64,000 nucleotides of DNA from Sulfitobacter alexandrii (GCF_001886735.1 NZ_CP018081.1:62001-126000), one strand, 5' to 3'; positions 51,935 through 62,437 are shown, counted from the first letter of the stretch. Numbers and translations: made by a program. The notes: generated by a model not told the origin, from the letters alone.

Positions 51935-53089
51935 ATGCAGTTTGAGCTGGACGACTGGCAGGAAACGGCGCGGCGCAGCTTCCGCAAATACCTTGACGCC
52001 GAGGTGGCGCCCCTGGTCGAGGCGCACGAGGATGCCCACCGTCCGCCGCCGCCCGAAGTGTTGCAGAAGATGGGCGAGTTCGGCCTGCTGGGCGGTCTTT
52101 TGCCAGAGGCGCAAGGCGGTGCCGGGCTTGATTATCTGACATATTGCGCGCTGCTGTGCGAGCTGTCTCAGGTATGGCCGTCGCTGCGCAGCATCGTCAG
52201 CACGTCGAACCTTGTCCTGATGATCGTCGCGCAGCATGGAACGCCGGAGCAACAGGCAAGGTGGCTGGGCGATCTGGTTTCGGGTCGCAAGACAGCCTTT
52301 TTTGCGCTGACCGAGCCGAACGTCGGCTCGGACGCCAGCAACGTGGAAACACGGGCCCGGCGCGACGGTGATGGCTGGCGGCTGAACGGACGCAAACTGT
52401 ATATCTCCAACGGGACCGGGGCCGATCTCGGGGTGGTTTTCGCGCGGTCGGGCGACGGCGAACGCGCGGAGGTATCGGCCTTCGTGGTCGAGGCGGGAAC
52501 AGCAGGGTTTTCAACCCGAGAGGTCCGCAGCATGGGCATGAATTCATGCCCGCTAGGCGAGCTGCTGTTTGAGGACGTATTGCTGCCCGCAGACCACCTG
52601 ATCGGCGCCGAGGGCGAGGCGTTCGCCATCGCCAAGCATTATCTGAACGTGGGGCGCTGTTTCGTTTCTTTCACCTGCCTGGGCCTGTCAATTGCCGCCT
52701 ATGAGGCGGCGCTGCGATATGCGGGCGCGCGAGAACAGTTCGGACGCAAGATCGGCGGGTTTCAACTGGTCCAGCAGATGATCGCAGATATGTTGACTGG
52801 CGTGGAAACCTCGCGGTTGCTGGCGTGCCGGGCCGCTGACGCGCTGGATCGCGGGGCACCGGATCGCGGCCGGGCCTGTTCCATGGCCAAGCGTCACAAC
52901 TCCGATACGGCTCTGCGGGTTTGCGAGACTGCCCTGCAAGTGCACGGCGGGGCCGGATACACCCGTGATTTCCCCGTCGAGCGCTATTATCGCGATGTGC
53001 GACATCTCACGATCGCTGAAGGCACCAACCAGCTTCAGGCGCTGCTTCTGGCACAGGGGGCCCTGGGCATCTCGGCGCTACGGGGCTGA
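51935..53089 (+). CDS. Acyl-CoA dehydrogenase with canonical EGT base
   Basis: 384 aa. FALTEPNVGSDASNVETRAR, YAGAREQFGRKIGGFQLVQQ, HGGAGYTRDFPVERYYRDVR, and LTIAEGTNQLQALLLAQGAL with E362 as the expected base; helix G reads LNVGRCFVSFT, no second Glu. Last gene of the eleven-gene plus operon. Its relation to the 44706 enzyme (same base type) may reflect two oxidation steps in one pathway. Confidence 0.92.
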   Translation: MQFELDDWQETARRSFRKYLDAEVAPLVEAHEDAHRPPPPEVLQKMGEFGLLGGLLPEAQGGAGLDYLTYCALLCELSQVWPSLRSIVSTSNLVLMIVAQHGTPEQQARWLGDLVSGRKTAFFALTEPNVGSDASNVETRARRDGDGWRLNGRKLYISNGTGADLGVVFARSGDGERAEVSAFVVEAGTAGFSTREVRSMGMNSCPLGELLFEDVLLPADHLIGAEGEAFAIAKHYLNVGRCFVSFTCLGLSIAAYEAALRYAGAREQFGRKIGGFQLVQQMIADMLTGVETSRLLACRAADALDRGAPDRGRACSMAKRHNSDTALRVCETALQVHGGAGYTRDFPVERYYRDVRHLTIAEGTNQLQALLLAQGALGISALRG

Positions 53090-53163
53090 TCGGTCCGCAG
53101 TTTGCGCACGGTCTGTCGCCGCTGCCGGTCTGAATGGCAGGCGGAATGCGGGCACAGGGCGGG

Positions 53164-53850
53164 TCAGATTCCCAAATACGAACGGCGCACGTGATCGTCG
53201 TGGCGCAAGACGTCAGAGGCTGCGGCGAGGGCGATTGTCCCGTTTTCCAGAACATAGGCGCGGCTGGCGAAATCCAGCGCCATGTAGACATCCTGTTCCA
53301 CCAGAAGAATGCTCAGGCCGGTGCGGCGCCGACCGTCGAGGGCCTCGTACATCTGCTCGACCATCAGAGGCGCGGGGCCGAGCGACGGCTCGTCGAGCAT
53401 GATCATGCTGGGCCGGGCCATAAGCGCGCCCGATCGCCAGCATCTGCTGCTGACCGCCTGAGAGCCCTCCGGCAAGTTCGCGGGCCTTCTGGCTCAGCAT
53501 CGGAAAGGGCGTCCTTTCGGTCTTTCGCGTCGAGTGCGGCGCTCGCACCCACGATCAGATTTTGCTCGACCGTGAGTGACCCGAAGACGTGCCGCGCCTC
53601 AGGAACATGGACGAGGCCGAGGCGCGGAATCTCGCTGGCGGCAAAACCGCCGATTTCCTTGCCATCGTGGCGGATCGCTCTGGAACGGGCGGCCACAAGG
53701 CCCGAAATCGTGCGCAGAAGGGTGGATTTGCCCGCGCCGTTCGGTCCGATCACAGCCACGACCTCGCCCTCGGCCGATCTCGATGCTGACGCCGTGGAGC
53801 GCGTCGAGCAGACCGTAACCGGAGACGAGAGACTCGATCGACAGCTTCAT
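53164..53850 (-). pseudogene. livF: Decayed LivF-type ABC transporter ATPase
   Basis: Reading on the minus strand from ATG 53850, branched-chain amino-acid-type ATPase motifs appear in three frames: MKLSIESLVSGYGLLDALHG, then (shift near 53768) GPNGAGKSTLLRTISGLVAA (Walker A), then (shift near 53505) ELAGGLSGGQQQMLAIGRA (signature), then (shift near 53425) MIMLDEPSLGPAP (Walker B) to RSYLGI and stop at 53164. Three frame changes make a functional product unlikely. No livG, livH or livM accompanies it. Confidence 0.85.
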
Positions 53851-53876
53851 CTTGGGCCCCGGTTATAGTTTTCGCA

Positions 53877-55007
53877 TCAGTTCAGAGGATTGGGCTCTTC
53901 CACAGCCACCTCTGGCGGCCAGATCGTGACCTTTTTCGTGCCGCCGTTCTTCCATTGCGCGATCAGGTTCTGCGATCCGACGTTCCTGCCGTGTTCGTCG
54001 AATTTGATCCGCGAGAACGGCGAGATCAGCTGATCGCCGGGGATGTCGATCTTAAGGATGGCGGCGCGAAGGTTCTCGGTCGTCAGTTTCTGGCCGGACT
54101 CAAGCGTCTTCTCCAGCACGGCCTTCAGCGTGTAGACACCGCGGTTGCACATCGACGCATAGCTTGACGGCACGATGCCGTGCCGTTACTCGTAAGCCTT
54201 CACAAAACGCTGGGCGCGGTCCATGTCGGGATTTAAGTAGTCCACCGTGCTGAGATTGACGTCCTCGACGAAGCCCCTGTCCACCAGTTGCGGGGTGCGC
54301 ACATCAACCGGACCGCCACTGATTCCGACAATGTAGGGCTTGAAGTCATGCTGCTGCATTGCCTGGAGCTTGGTCACCACATCTTCGGTGTAGCCGGCCC
54401 AGATCACCATGTTGGCACTCGATGTCTGCACCCGCTTGACCGGCGGCAGAAGGTTGCGATCGCTGCGCGAATACGGCGCGCTGGCGGCGATCTCGATGCC
54501 CCGCTCCTCCAGCAGAACTTCGATCCGCTCGATGGTTCCGGCGCCGCGCGGGCTGTCTTCATAAAGCAACGCCGGGACGACGTCGCCTTGCGTCATCAGG
54601 TGTTCGAAGAATTCCACGACCGTGGCCGCCTCGGTATCGGCTGTGATCTGATCGGAGAAATACCATTTGTAACCGCGCTCGAGGAGCTCGGCCGACACCG
54701 CCGGCGAGTTCAGGTGAGGAACCCGCGCCTGCTCGGCGAACTGCGCCGCAGCCGATGTGCCTGCGCTGATCTCGCAGCCAAGGATGACCGGAGCCCGCTC
54801 GAGGCGGGTCAACCGCTCCATCACCTGGCGCACCACCCCGGGATTGCCCTGTGTGTCGTAAAGTTGGATCTTCAGCGGCCGACCGGCGACGCCGCCATCG
54901 GCGTTGATGTGCTCAAGGGCAACTGCGATCCCCTTTTGCGCATCCTGTCCGGTCACGGCGATCGCTCCCGACATGGCGACGATCGCCGGCATCACGATTT
55001 CTTCGGC
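53877..55007 (-). pseudogene. livK: Decayed LivK-type ABC substrate-binding protein
   Basis: The mature protein begins AEEIVMPAIVAMSGAIAVTG directly after an in-frame stop (55008-55010), so the signal peptide is lost. The body (GQDAQKGIAVALEHINADGG, RVPHLNSPAVSAELLERGY) is a periplasmic-binding type I protein. An in-frame TAA at 54186-54188 cuts it after FVKAYE; the same frame continues RHGIVPSSYASMCNRGVYTL to its proper end EEPNPLN. Two independent lesions in a protein that would otherwise be of normal length. Confidence 0.85.
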
Positions 55008-55241
55008 TTAGGTGTTTGATCCCACGGTTTAATGGTGTGATCCTTTCGCAGGAATGGAAGGAGGCCCTATGGGACAAGTTCGTCACGGAAGCGCCACGAC
55101 CACGCACGCCGTCAGAACAGCAATACAGCGATCGCAAGCTTCGCTCGCGGCGCTGCGCCCTTGGGTCGCGGGTCGACTGACCGCCAGACTACGGCGCGCA
55201 TTGCTGACTCGAAGGGTGCGATACCGCAAAGGGAAAAGAAA
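55008..55241. other. Short divergent gap between decayed livK and caiB
   Basis: 234 bp without a recognisable gene or hairpin. It would have held the livK signal-peptide codons and both promoters; no intact signal sequence is found in any frame. Probably part of the decayed zone. Confidence 0.35.
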
Positions 55242-56427
55242 ATGGACAGTCAGCCGCAGCAGCCAGCCGAGGGGGACGGACCGCTTGCGGGTTACAGGGT
55301 GCTTGATCTTTCGGTCAACGTGCTTGGACCGGTGGCGATCCAGATCCTCGGCGACATGGGGGCCGACGTCATCAAGATCGAGTCACCCGACGGCAACTAC
55401 ACACGCCAGGTGGGACCGTCGCGCAACCCGAAGATGGGGGCACTGTTCCTCAATACAAACCGCAACAAACGCTCGGTCGTGCTCGACCTGAAGAAACCCG
55501 ACGCGCGGGCCGCGCTCCTTGATCTGGTGCGTTCCGCGGACGTGCTGGTGCATTCGATACGCCCCGGCGCCGCCGAACGGCTGGGCGTCGACTACGAGGC
55601 GATCCGCGCGGTCAATTCCCGCATCATTCATGCCTCGTCTTCTGGCTTCCGGCTGGATGGTGAGCGCCGCGACTGGCTTGCTTTCGACGATGTGATCCAG
55701 GGCGCCAGCGGCGTAGCCGGGATGATGGCCCGGGCCACCGATGAGCCGCGCTATTACCCACGGTAATCGCCGACAACTATGCGGTTACATCCAGGCATCG
55801 TCCATCGCGATGGCCTTCGTCTGGCGCGAGCGCACCGGCCACGGGCAGCAGGTAAACGTGCCGATGATGGATGCGATGGTCAACTTCAATCTGATCGAGC
55901 ATCTCTGGGGCGCAACGCTCGACCGGCCCGATCTGGGCATGGGTTACAGCCGGGTATTCTCGCCCCATCATCGGCCTTATCCAACGCAGGACGGGCACAT
56001 CTGTGTGATGGCGGCGATGGACAACCAGTGGCTGCGTCTCTTCGACGCCATAGGCCGGCCCGAGCTGCGCGACGATCCACGATTTGCCACAGCAGAGTTG
56101 CGCACCGATCACATTGACTAGTTATATTGGTTCCTCGCCGAGGCAATCGCGGGGAATACAACCGCCGAGTGGCGCCGCCGGTTCGACGCGGCCGACGTGC
56201 CGAATGGACCGGCCAACAGCCTGGAGGATCTGCTGGTTGATCCCTATCTGGTTCAAACCGGGTATTTCGAGCGCCACGAGCACCCGACAGAGGGCGCCGT
56301 CGTGACGCTCCGGATACCGGTCCAGTTCTCGGACAGCCCCGGCCGGGTGCGCCGGCTGCCACCGCGGCTGGGCGAGCACACGGAGGAGGTTCTGTCCGAA
56401 ATCCGCCTTCCGCGCGCCGACGCCTGA
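55242..56427 (+). pseudogene. Decayed CaiB/BaiF CoA-transferase
   Basis: ATG 55242 behind AAAGGGAAAAG. The first part (GYRVLDLSVNVLGPVAIQIL, ADVIKIESPDGNYTRQVGPS, NKRSVVLDLKKPDARAA) is a good family III start. Near 55760 the frame breaks (RYYPR-stop), resumes as TVIADNY in a second frame and after about 20 bp in a third (CGYIQASSIAMAF). An in-frame TAG at 56119-56121 follows DHID, after which the same frame continues YLYWFLAEAIAGNTTAEW to the normal tail. Two shifts plus one stop. Confidence 0.85.
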
Positions 56428-56523
56428 CGGAACCAGGCCAGGCGGGCAGCCGGTGCCCGGCTGGCCAGGATCGGTTCGCGGCCAACCGGACCCGCCTGTC
56501 CCAAGCTTCCGGCTCCGCCCATT

Positions 56524-57098
<575 letters not shown>

Positions 57099-58145
57099 TC
57101 AGTTCCTTTTCAGCGCGGACCGGAAGGCTTCCAGGATCTCGGTTCCGGGCTTGCCTTGGGCATCGAGTTGCTCGGCCCATTCGGACCCAACCGTCGACAG
57201 GATCTGGTTCAGCTTTTCGACATCTCCGGCGGGCAGGTCAACGAAGGTCACGCCCGCCTCGGCGATCTGCTGCTTGACTTCAAGGTTCTGGCGGTCGGCA
57301 GTTTCGCATCCTTCCCTAGTCAAATCTTCGCCGATCTCGGTGATCGCCTGCTGGACGTCTTCGGGCAGACTGTCCCACTTTTCCTGCCTGATCACGTAGG
57401 TCGCGACAAAGGAACCAAAGTTCATCCCCTGCGTACCCCAGTCAAGGAATGTTTCCATTCCGTAAGGGGTGACACTGGGATAGGGGAAGAGCCCGGCGTC
57501 GATCGTCCCGCGCGACAGCGCCTCGCGCACTTCGGGCGCCGGCATCTGCACCGGCACGCCGCCGATTTTCTGGACGGTCAGGTCAAGCGCGCCGCCAGTG
57601 CTGCGGATCTTCAGGCCGTCCATGCTGTCCAAACCGGTGATCTCACGGCTCGACGTCAGCAGGTTGTAGGGCGGCAGCACCATCGCCATCAGCAGGCGCA
57701 CGCCGTTCGGCGCGAATTCGGCCTGGTCTAGCGCGCCGCCGGGCTTGGCGATCTCCCAATAGGCCATCGTGCCCTCACACGACGTCGAAAACGCCTCGGG
57801 CAACTGCCCGACCGCCGAAAGGGGCATCTTGTCGCTGACATAGGAGGGGCCGACATAGCCGATATCGGTCACGCCGGTCTGGGTCAGCGAGAGTAGGTCC
57901 TTGGCCTTGCCGAGTTGCTGAGCCGGGAAGTACGCGAACTCGGTTTTCCCGGTCCGCTCGCTCACCCGTTCCATGAAAGGTTCGATCAGGCTCTGGGCAA
58001 TGTAATGGCCGGTGGGCAGGCTGTCGGCCGCGCGCAGTTCGATCTCCTGCGCTGCAACCGGCTGCACGGCGAGCGGTAGCAAGGCAACGCTCAGGGCCCA
58101 GCCCGCTGTCCGTAAGGGCGATGGGAATTTGGATATTCTGGTCAT
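57099..58145 (-). CDS. dctP: TRAP transporter periplasmic substrate-binding protein (DctP family)
   Basis: 348 aa from ATG 58145 (MTRISKFPS) behind GGAGGAGAATGAAATC; the open frame extends further upstream but only as shadow of the dctM gene. Signal peptide about 1-32 (WALSVALLPLAVQPVAAQ). DctP core: LPTGHYIAQSLIEPFMERVS, GLKIRSTGGALDLTVQKIGG (Arg present), PVQMPAPEVREALSRGTIDA. Last gene of a Q-M-P ordered minus-strand transporter operon. Confidence 0.9.
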   Translation of the reverse strand: MTRISKFPSPLRTAGWALSVALLPLAVQPVAAQEIELRAADSLPTGHYIAQSLIEPFMERVSERTGKTEFAYFPAQQLGKAKDLLSLTQTGVTDIGYVGPSYVSDKMPLSAVGQLPEAFSTSCEGTMAYWEIAKPGGALDQAEFAPNGVRLLMAMVLPPYNLLTSSREITGLDSMDGLKIRSTGGALDLTVQKIGGVPVQMPAPEVREALSRGTIDAGLFPYPSVTPYGMETFLDWGTQGMNFGSFVATYVIRQEKWDSLPEDVQQAITEIGEDLTREGCETADRQNLEVKQQIAEAGVTFVDLPAGDVEKLNQILSTVGSEWAEQLDAQGKPGTEILEAFRSALKRN

Positions 58146-58207
58146 GATTTCATTCTCCTCCTGTCTTTTAGGGTTATGGACTGGCGCTATTGCGCAGGCC
58201 GACGTCG

Positions 58208-59494
58208 TCAGTTCATTGTCGAGGGCAGCCACAGCACCAGCACGGGAAATGCAGTGAGCAACGCGATCACCAGCAAATGCGCCAGAACATGCGGAAACGT
58301 CCCGCGAAAGATTTCGCCCAAGGGTCGCCGGGTATATCGGGCCACCACAAAGACATTCATGCCCAGCGGCGGAGTGACCATGCCGACCTCGGCCGTCACC
58401 ACGACGATCACCCCGAACCAGATCGGGTCGAAGCCCAGCGACAGGACCAGCGGCAAAAGCACCGGCACCGTCAGGATGAGGATGGCGATCTGGTCCATGA
58501 AGGCACCCAGAAAGACGTAGATGATCAGGATCACCACCATCACCCCCATCGGCGAAATACCAAGGCCGCCGATCCATTGGGTCAAATCGTTGGTCACCCG
58601 CGTGAGGGTGAAGAAATAGCCAAAGATATGCGCGCCGAGGATCACGAAAAGGATCATGCAGGTGGTCTGCGCCGCCCGTCTCAGGCAACCCCAGGCTTGG
58701 CTGAATCCCAGTTTGCGCTCGTGCAGCGCCAGCAGCATCGCGCCGAAGGCGCCGATCCCCGATGCCTCGGTCGGCGTGGCAATGCCCGAGTAGATCGTGC
58801 CGGTGACGGCCAGGAACAGCAGCAGCATTGGCCCGACACGCGACAGCGACGCAAATTTATCGCGAAAGCTGTAAGGCTGGCCGGCAGGCGCGACCGAGGG
58901 ATCAATCCGCACCAGAACCGCGACCGTGGCCATGATGGTCAGAGCGACCAGAATCCCCGGTATCACCCCCGCCACCAGCAGCTGTCCGACCGAGACATCG
59001 GCAATGATCCCATAGAGAATCAGCGCCACAGATGGCGGAATCAACATCGCCAGTGTGCCCGAAATCGCCACGACGCCGCTGGCCAGCTTGGGGTCGTAGC
59101 CTTCGTCGATCATCGCCGGGATCGAAGTGGATGCCAGCGTTGCCGCCGCTGCCGTGCTCGACCCCGAGATCGCGCCAAAGCCCGCCCCGGCTACCGCGGT
59201 AGCCATGGCCAGGCCGCCGCGGAGACGGCCGACCCAAATGGTTGCAGCGCGAAAGAGATCTTGCGCCACGCCCGAGATGATCACGAATTCGGCCATCAGG
59301 ATGAACATCGGGATGGTGATGATTTCGTAGGAATTCGCGGTACTTAGGGGTGCAGTCTTCAGGATGCCGCCCAGTACCGCCATGCCGCCGAACAGATAGA
59401 GCCCTACAGACCCCGAAATCGCCATTGCCAAGGCCACCGGCAGCCCGATCACAAGCAGCCCGGCCAGAAGCGCAATTACCAGAGCCACCGTCAC
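58208..59494 (-). CDS. dctM: TRAP transporter large permease subunit (DctM family)
   Basis: 428 aa, GTG start at 59494 overlapping the dctQ stop (GTGA). ITIPMFILMAEFVIISGVAQ, GFGAISGSSTAAAATLASTS, SGTLAMLIPPSVALILYGII, FLGAFMDQIAILILTVPVLL, and MVTPPLGMNVFVVARYTRRP. Translational coupling with dctQ. Similar to the 42655 permease, as are the partner proteins. Confidence 0.94.
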   Translation of the reverse strand: MTVALVIALLAGLLVIGLPVALAMAISGSVGLYLFGGMAVLGGILKTAPLSTANSYEIITIPMFILMAEFVIISGVAQDLFRAATIWVGRLRGGLAMATAVAGAGFGAISGSSTAAAATLASTSIPAMIDEGYDPKLASGVVAISGTLAMLIPPSVALILYGIIADVSVGQLLVAGVIPGILVALTIMATVAVLVRIDPSVAPAGQPYSFRDKFASLSRVGPMLLLFLAVTGTIYSGIATPTEASGIGAFGAMLLALHERKLGFSQAWGCLRRAAQTTCMILFVILGAHIFGYFFTLTRVTNDLTQWIGGLGISPMGVMVVILIIYVFLGAFMDQIAILILTVPVLLPLVLSLGFDPIWFGVIVVVTAEVGMVTPPLGMNVFVVARYTRRPLGEIFRGTFPHVLAHLLVIALLTAFPVLVLWLPSTMN

Positions 59495-60084
59495 AGGACG
59501 TCCTCCCCTTGGAGCGCGGTGGTCTCGGGCGGGGGCGGCATTTCAACCAGATCGTGGCGCGAGAAGATGGAAAACGCGTGCCCGACCACCCGGTAGATCA
59601 GGCGCAGCGTCAGCAGCGCGGTGCCAATCAGGACGACCAGATAGGCCGGCCAGGTCAGCCATGGGACCAGCGCGGCGATCCGGTCCTGCCCGGCATAGGC
59701 GCTCTGGAAGCGGCCCCAGGCCTCGAACGCGATCAGCGCCATGACAACTGCCCCTGCAGCATAGCCCACCGCCTGCCCCAGATGGCGAACCCGTCGCGGA
59801 AGTATGTTTTGGAACAGATCGATTGCCACGTGCCCGTGATGATGGAGTGTGTCGGGCAGCATCAGGAAGAATACCGTGACCACAAGGTAGAGACCGATCA
59901 GGTCGTAGGACCAGCCCAGTGGCATCGAAAGCGCGTAGCGCATCGCAACATCCACGACCACGATCAGCATGATCACCGCCAGTGCGACACAGGCCAGCGC
60001 CGCAAACCCGGTCTCTAGCACGGCCAGCCCCCGCGAAACGGCCAACAGGCCGCGCGCGCCCCCCCTTTTCTTCGGCGGTTCCAT
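59491..60084 (-). CDS. dctQ: TRAP transporter small permease subunit (DctQ family)
   Basis: 197 aa from ATG 60084 (MEPPKKRGGARGLLAVSRGL); a GTG at 60093 lies three codons upstream. Four membrane segments (FAALACVALAVIMLIVVVDV, YDLIGLYLVVTVFFLMLPDT, LGQAVGYAAGAVVMALIAFE, PAYLVVLIGTALLTLRLIY) with the HHHGHVAIDLF loop. The ribosome-site region is an A8-G9 homopolymer on the coding strand (60093-60109), and a further ATG at 60133 runs through that tract in another frame. Confidence 0.86.
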   Translation of the reverse strand: MEPPKKRGGARGLLAVSRGLAVLETGFAALACVALAVIMLIVVVDVAMRYALSMPLGWSYDLIGLYLVVTVFFLMLPDTLHHHGHVAIDLFQNILPRRVRHLGQAVGYAAGAVVMALIAFEAWGRFQSAYAGQDRIAALVPWLTWPAYLVVLIGTALLTLRLIYRVVGHAFSIFSRHDLVEMPPPPETTALQGEDVL

Positions 60085-60092
60085 TGCGGCCA

Positions 60093-60109
60093 CCCCCCCC
60101 CTTTTTTTT
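60093..60109 (-). repeat. A8-G9 homopolymer tract just upstream of dctQ
   Basis: On the plus strand nine C (60093-60101) followed by eight T (60102-60109); on the coding strand A8 then G9, ending about 8 bp before the ATG. The G run doubles as the Shine-Dalgarno. Such tracts change length by slippage and would alter ribosome-site spacing or join the upstream frame starting at 60133. Whether it varies is unknown. Confidence 0.55.
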
Positions 60110-60240
60110 GGCGCTATTTCGGGCCATTTCCATCGGCGATTTCCACGCCGGAAACGAGCCGCCTTAGCCTCATTGTGGCGCCAAACTTAGCAAGGCCCCC
60201 TTGCATGTCAACGCTCCCCGTGCAAAAAAACTAGCAATAC

Positions 60241-60297
60241 AGTCTTTTAGTCTTTTGTAGCGTGCGGTCGGTGCAGCCGATCCGGTGCCGGGGGGGG
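60241..60297. promoter_or_regulatory. Tandem AGTCTTTT repeat and G8 ribosome site upstream of caiB
   Basis: AGTCTTTT occurs twice in tandem (60241-60248, 60249-60256), a possible site for the GntR protein encoded two genes on. A run of eight G (60290-60297) five bases before the ATG at 60302 acts as ribosome site. Confidence 0.35.
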
Positions 60298-60301
60298 AAT
60301 C

Positions 60302-61561
60302 ATGTTTCAAATGCTCGACGGGGTGCGCGTGGTAGAGCTGGGCCATATTCTCCTGGCCCCCTACGCCACCCAGTTCCTGGGCGATTTCGGCGCTGATGTG
60401 ATCAAGGTCGAAGCGCCGGAAGGCGACTATTATCGGCGCCTCGGCGCCTCGCGCGTGCCGGGTATGACCGCTCAGTGGATGGCGGTGAACCGGAACAAAC
60501 GCAGCATTGCGCTTGATCTCAAATCCCCCGAAGGGCGTGCGGCGCTGCTGGAGATGCTGAGTCAGGCGGACATCGTGGTTCACAATATGCGAGTGCCTGC
60601 GATCGAGCGGCTGGGTCTTGGATATGACGCCGTGCGGGAGGTCAATCCGCGCATCGTCTACTGCGCCGCGATCGGGTTCGGGCAGGACGGGCCCTATGCC
60701 GACTTGCCCGCCTTCGATGACCTGATTCAGGCCCGGTCGGGTCTGGCCGAGGCCAACGGGCGCAACGCAGGTGCCCCCGCCTTTGTGCCGATGGTGGCCG
60801 CCGACAAGATCACCGGGCTGGCGCTGGGTCAGGCGATGCTGGCCGGCCTGTTCCGGCAGCGCACCACCGGCGAAGGGTGCTACATCGAAACGCCGATGTT
60901 CGAAACGATGATATCGGTGATGTTGAGCCAGCATTTCAACGGGGCGGCCTTCCGGCCTCCGGAAGGCGGGTTCGGCTATGCGCGGGTCATGAGTCCATTC
61001 CGCAAACCAGCGCAAACCAGCGACGGTTTCATCGCGCACGGGATCTACAAATTCGATCAATGGCAGCGGTTTCTGCGTGCTGTGGGTCGCGACGACGTGG
61101 CCGACGGCCCCATGATGACCGACGCGGCGACCGCACAGCGGCATTTTCCCGAACTCTATGAACTTGTTGTAACGCATATCCTGCCGCAGCGGACCACCGC
61201 AGAGTGGCAGGCGCTGTTCGATGCCCTCGATATTCCCAATGCCCCAGTGATGGCGATGGAGGACCTGCCCGACGATCCGCATGTCCGCGCCGTTGGCCTG
61301 ATAGAAGATTATGACCATCCCCAGCAGGGGCCGATGCGCCGGGTCCGAAGCCCTTATACGATGCGCGGCGTCGAGATGGGCCCCGATCTTCCGGCACCTG
61401 CCCTTGGCGCACAGGGCACGGCGATCCTGGAAGAGTTCGGCTTCTCACCGGAAAGGGTTGCTCAACTGATAAAGGCCGGTGTCGTTGTGCAACCCGAGCA
61501 GGACTCGTCGGTAAACGACGGTCTGACAGGAGCGGTGCCTCGGTCCGGCGACCAGCCTTGA
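60302..61561 (+). CDS. CaiB/BaiF family III CoA-transferase
   Basis: 419 aa. LDGVRVVELGHILLAPYATQ, ADVIKVEAPEGDYYRRLGAS, VNRNKRSIALDLKSPEGRAA, and the catalytic Asp in VAADKITGLALGQAM (D168). Divergent from the TRAP operon at 60084 (218-bp gap) and followed by a GntR regulator and a GMPKSY-tailed ACAD, the same CaiB-ACAD partnership as 32521-34932. Confidence 0.93.
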   Translation: MFQMLDGVRVVELGHILLAPYATQFLGDFGADVIKVEAPEGDYYRRLGASRVPGMTAQWMAVNRNKRSIALDLKSPEGRAALLEMLSQADIVVHNMRVPAIERLGLGYDAVREVNPRIVYCAAIGFGQDGPYADLPAFDDLIQARSGLAEANGRNAGAPAFVPMVAADKITGLALGQAMLAGLFRQRTTGEGCYIETPMFETMISVMLSQHFNGAAFRPPEGGFGYARVMSPFRKPAQTSDGFIAHGIYKFDQWQRFLRAVGRDDVADGPMMTDAATAQRHFPELYELVVTHILPQRTTAEWQALFDALDIPNAPVMAMEDLPDDPHVRAVGLIEDYDHPQQGPMRRVRSPYTMRGVEMGPDLPAPALGAQGTAILEEFGFSPERVAQLIKAGVVVQPEQDSSVNDGLTGAVPRSGDQP

Positions 61562-62433
61562 GCGGCACCCGGACCACCGGCGTCGGCCACTGTCCCCGCC
61601 CGGAGGAAGGCTCGGCCAGGGAACTGCTTCGGCAGCGTGACGGCATCCCCTTGTATCTCAAGCTCGCAAGCCTATTTCGCGAAAAGATTCGCTGCGGCGA
61701 TTGGCCCATACACAGCCAGTTGCCAACCCTTCCGGCCCTGCGCGACGAATACGGCCTGGCGCGCGAAACCGTCCGCCAGGCTCTTGGGGTTCTGCGCAAT
61801 GAGGGCATGATCGACAGCACGCGCGGACTGGGCACCTTCGTGACTGCGGCGGCCGAGGAGAGCGAGCCACGTGCGCCCGCCTACGATCCGCTGACGCTCG
61901 GGGCACAGGTGCGTATAGATATATTGTCGCGTGCGCCCTGTAAGGAGCTTCCCGATCTTGGCCGCGACCTGACGGGGATGGAAACGCCGCTGGTTCATGT
62001 GCGCAAGCGCCATCACGCCGGGCAGCAGCCGTATTCGCTGGTCGATCTGTGGCTGCCGCAACGCTATTTCGAGATGCTGCCCGAGGGCGCTGACGAAACG
62101 CAGCTATATTCGCAACTGCTGCGCGACCACACCGGCATGACGGATCTGTCGGGCGACCAGATCATCACCATCGTTCGGGCCGACATCGCCACCGCGCACC
62201 TGTTGGGCATCACCCTCAGCGAGCCGGTGGCCCATGTGGTCTCGCGCTTGTTCGATCCCGAAGGCCGCCCGGTCATGGCTCACCTCGTGCAGATCCGCAG
62301 CGACGTCTTTTCCGCCGAGCGCCAGTTCGGCAATCTCGCCACAGGAGATCCCGGCTCCTGGCGCCCGCATATGGCGGAACCCGCCCCGCCCGAGCATTCG
62401 GGCGAACCACACCCACGTCAGAAGAAGGAGTGA
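61558..62433 (+). CDS. GntR-family transcriptional regulator (HutC/UTRA type)
   Basis: 291 aa, TTG start at 61558 overlapping the caiB stop; no better start exists before the DNA-binding domain. N-terminal winged helix (GIPLYLKLASLFREKIRCGD, LPTLPALRDEYGLARETVRQ, LRNEGMIDSTRGLGTFVT) and a UTRA effector domain (KRHHAGQQPYSLVDLWLPQR, SEPVAHVVSRLFDPEGRPVM). Likely controls its own operon and perhaps the divergent TRAP genes in response to the imported acid or its CoA ester. Confidence 0.92.
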   Translation: MSGTRTTGVGHCPRPEEGSARELLRQRDGIPLYLKLASLFREKIRCGDWPIHSQLPTLPALRDEYGLARETVRQALGVLRNEGMIDSTRGLGTFVTAAAEESEPRAPAYDPLTLGAQVRIDILSRAPCKELPDLGRDLTGMETPLVHVRKRHHAGQQPYSLVDLWLPQRYFEMLPEGADETQLYSQLLRDHTGMTDLSGDQIITIVRADIATAHLLGITLSEPVAHVVSRLFDPEGRPVMAHLVQIRSDVFSAERQFGNLATGDPGSWRPHMAEPAPPEHSGEPHPRQKKE

Positions 62434-62437
62434 TCGC

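Noticed and set aside
57099..58688. Long form of the DctP gene starting at 58688
   Set aside because: The first 181 codons are antisense-free shadow of dctM in another frame; a signal peptide and strong ribosome site mark ATG 58145.
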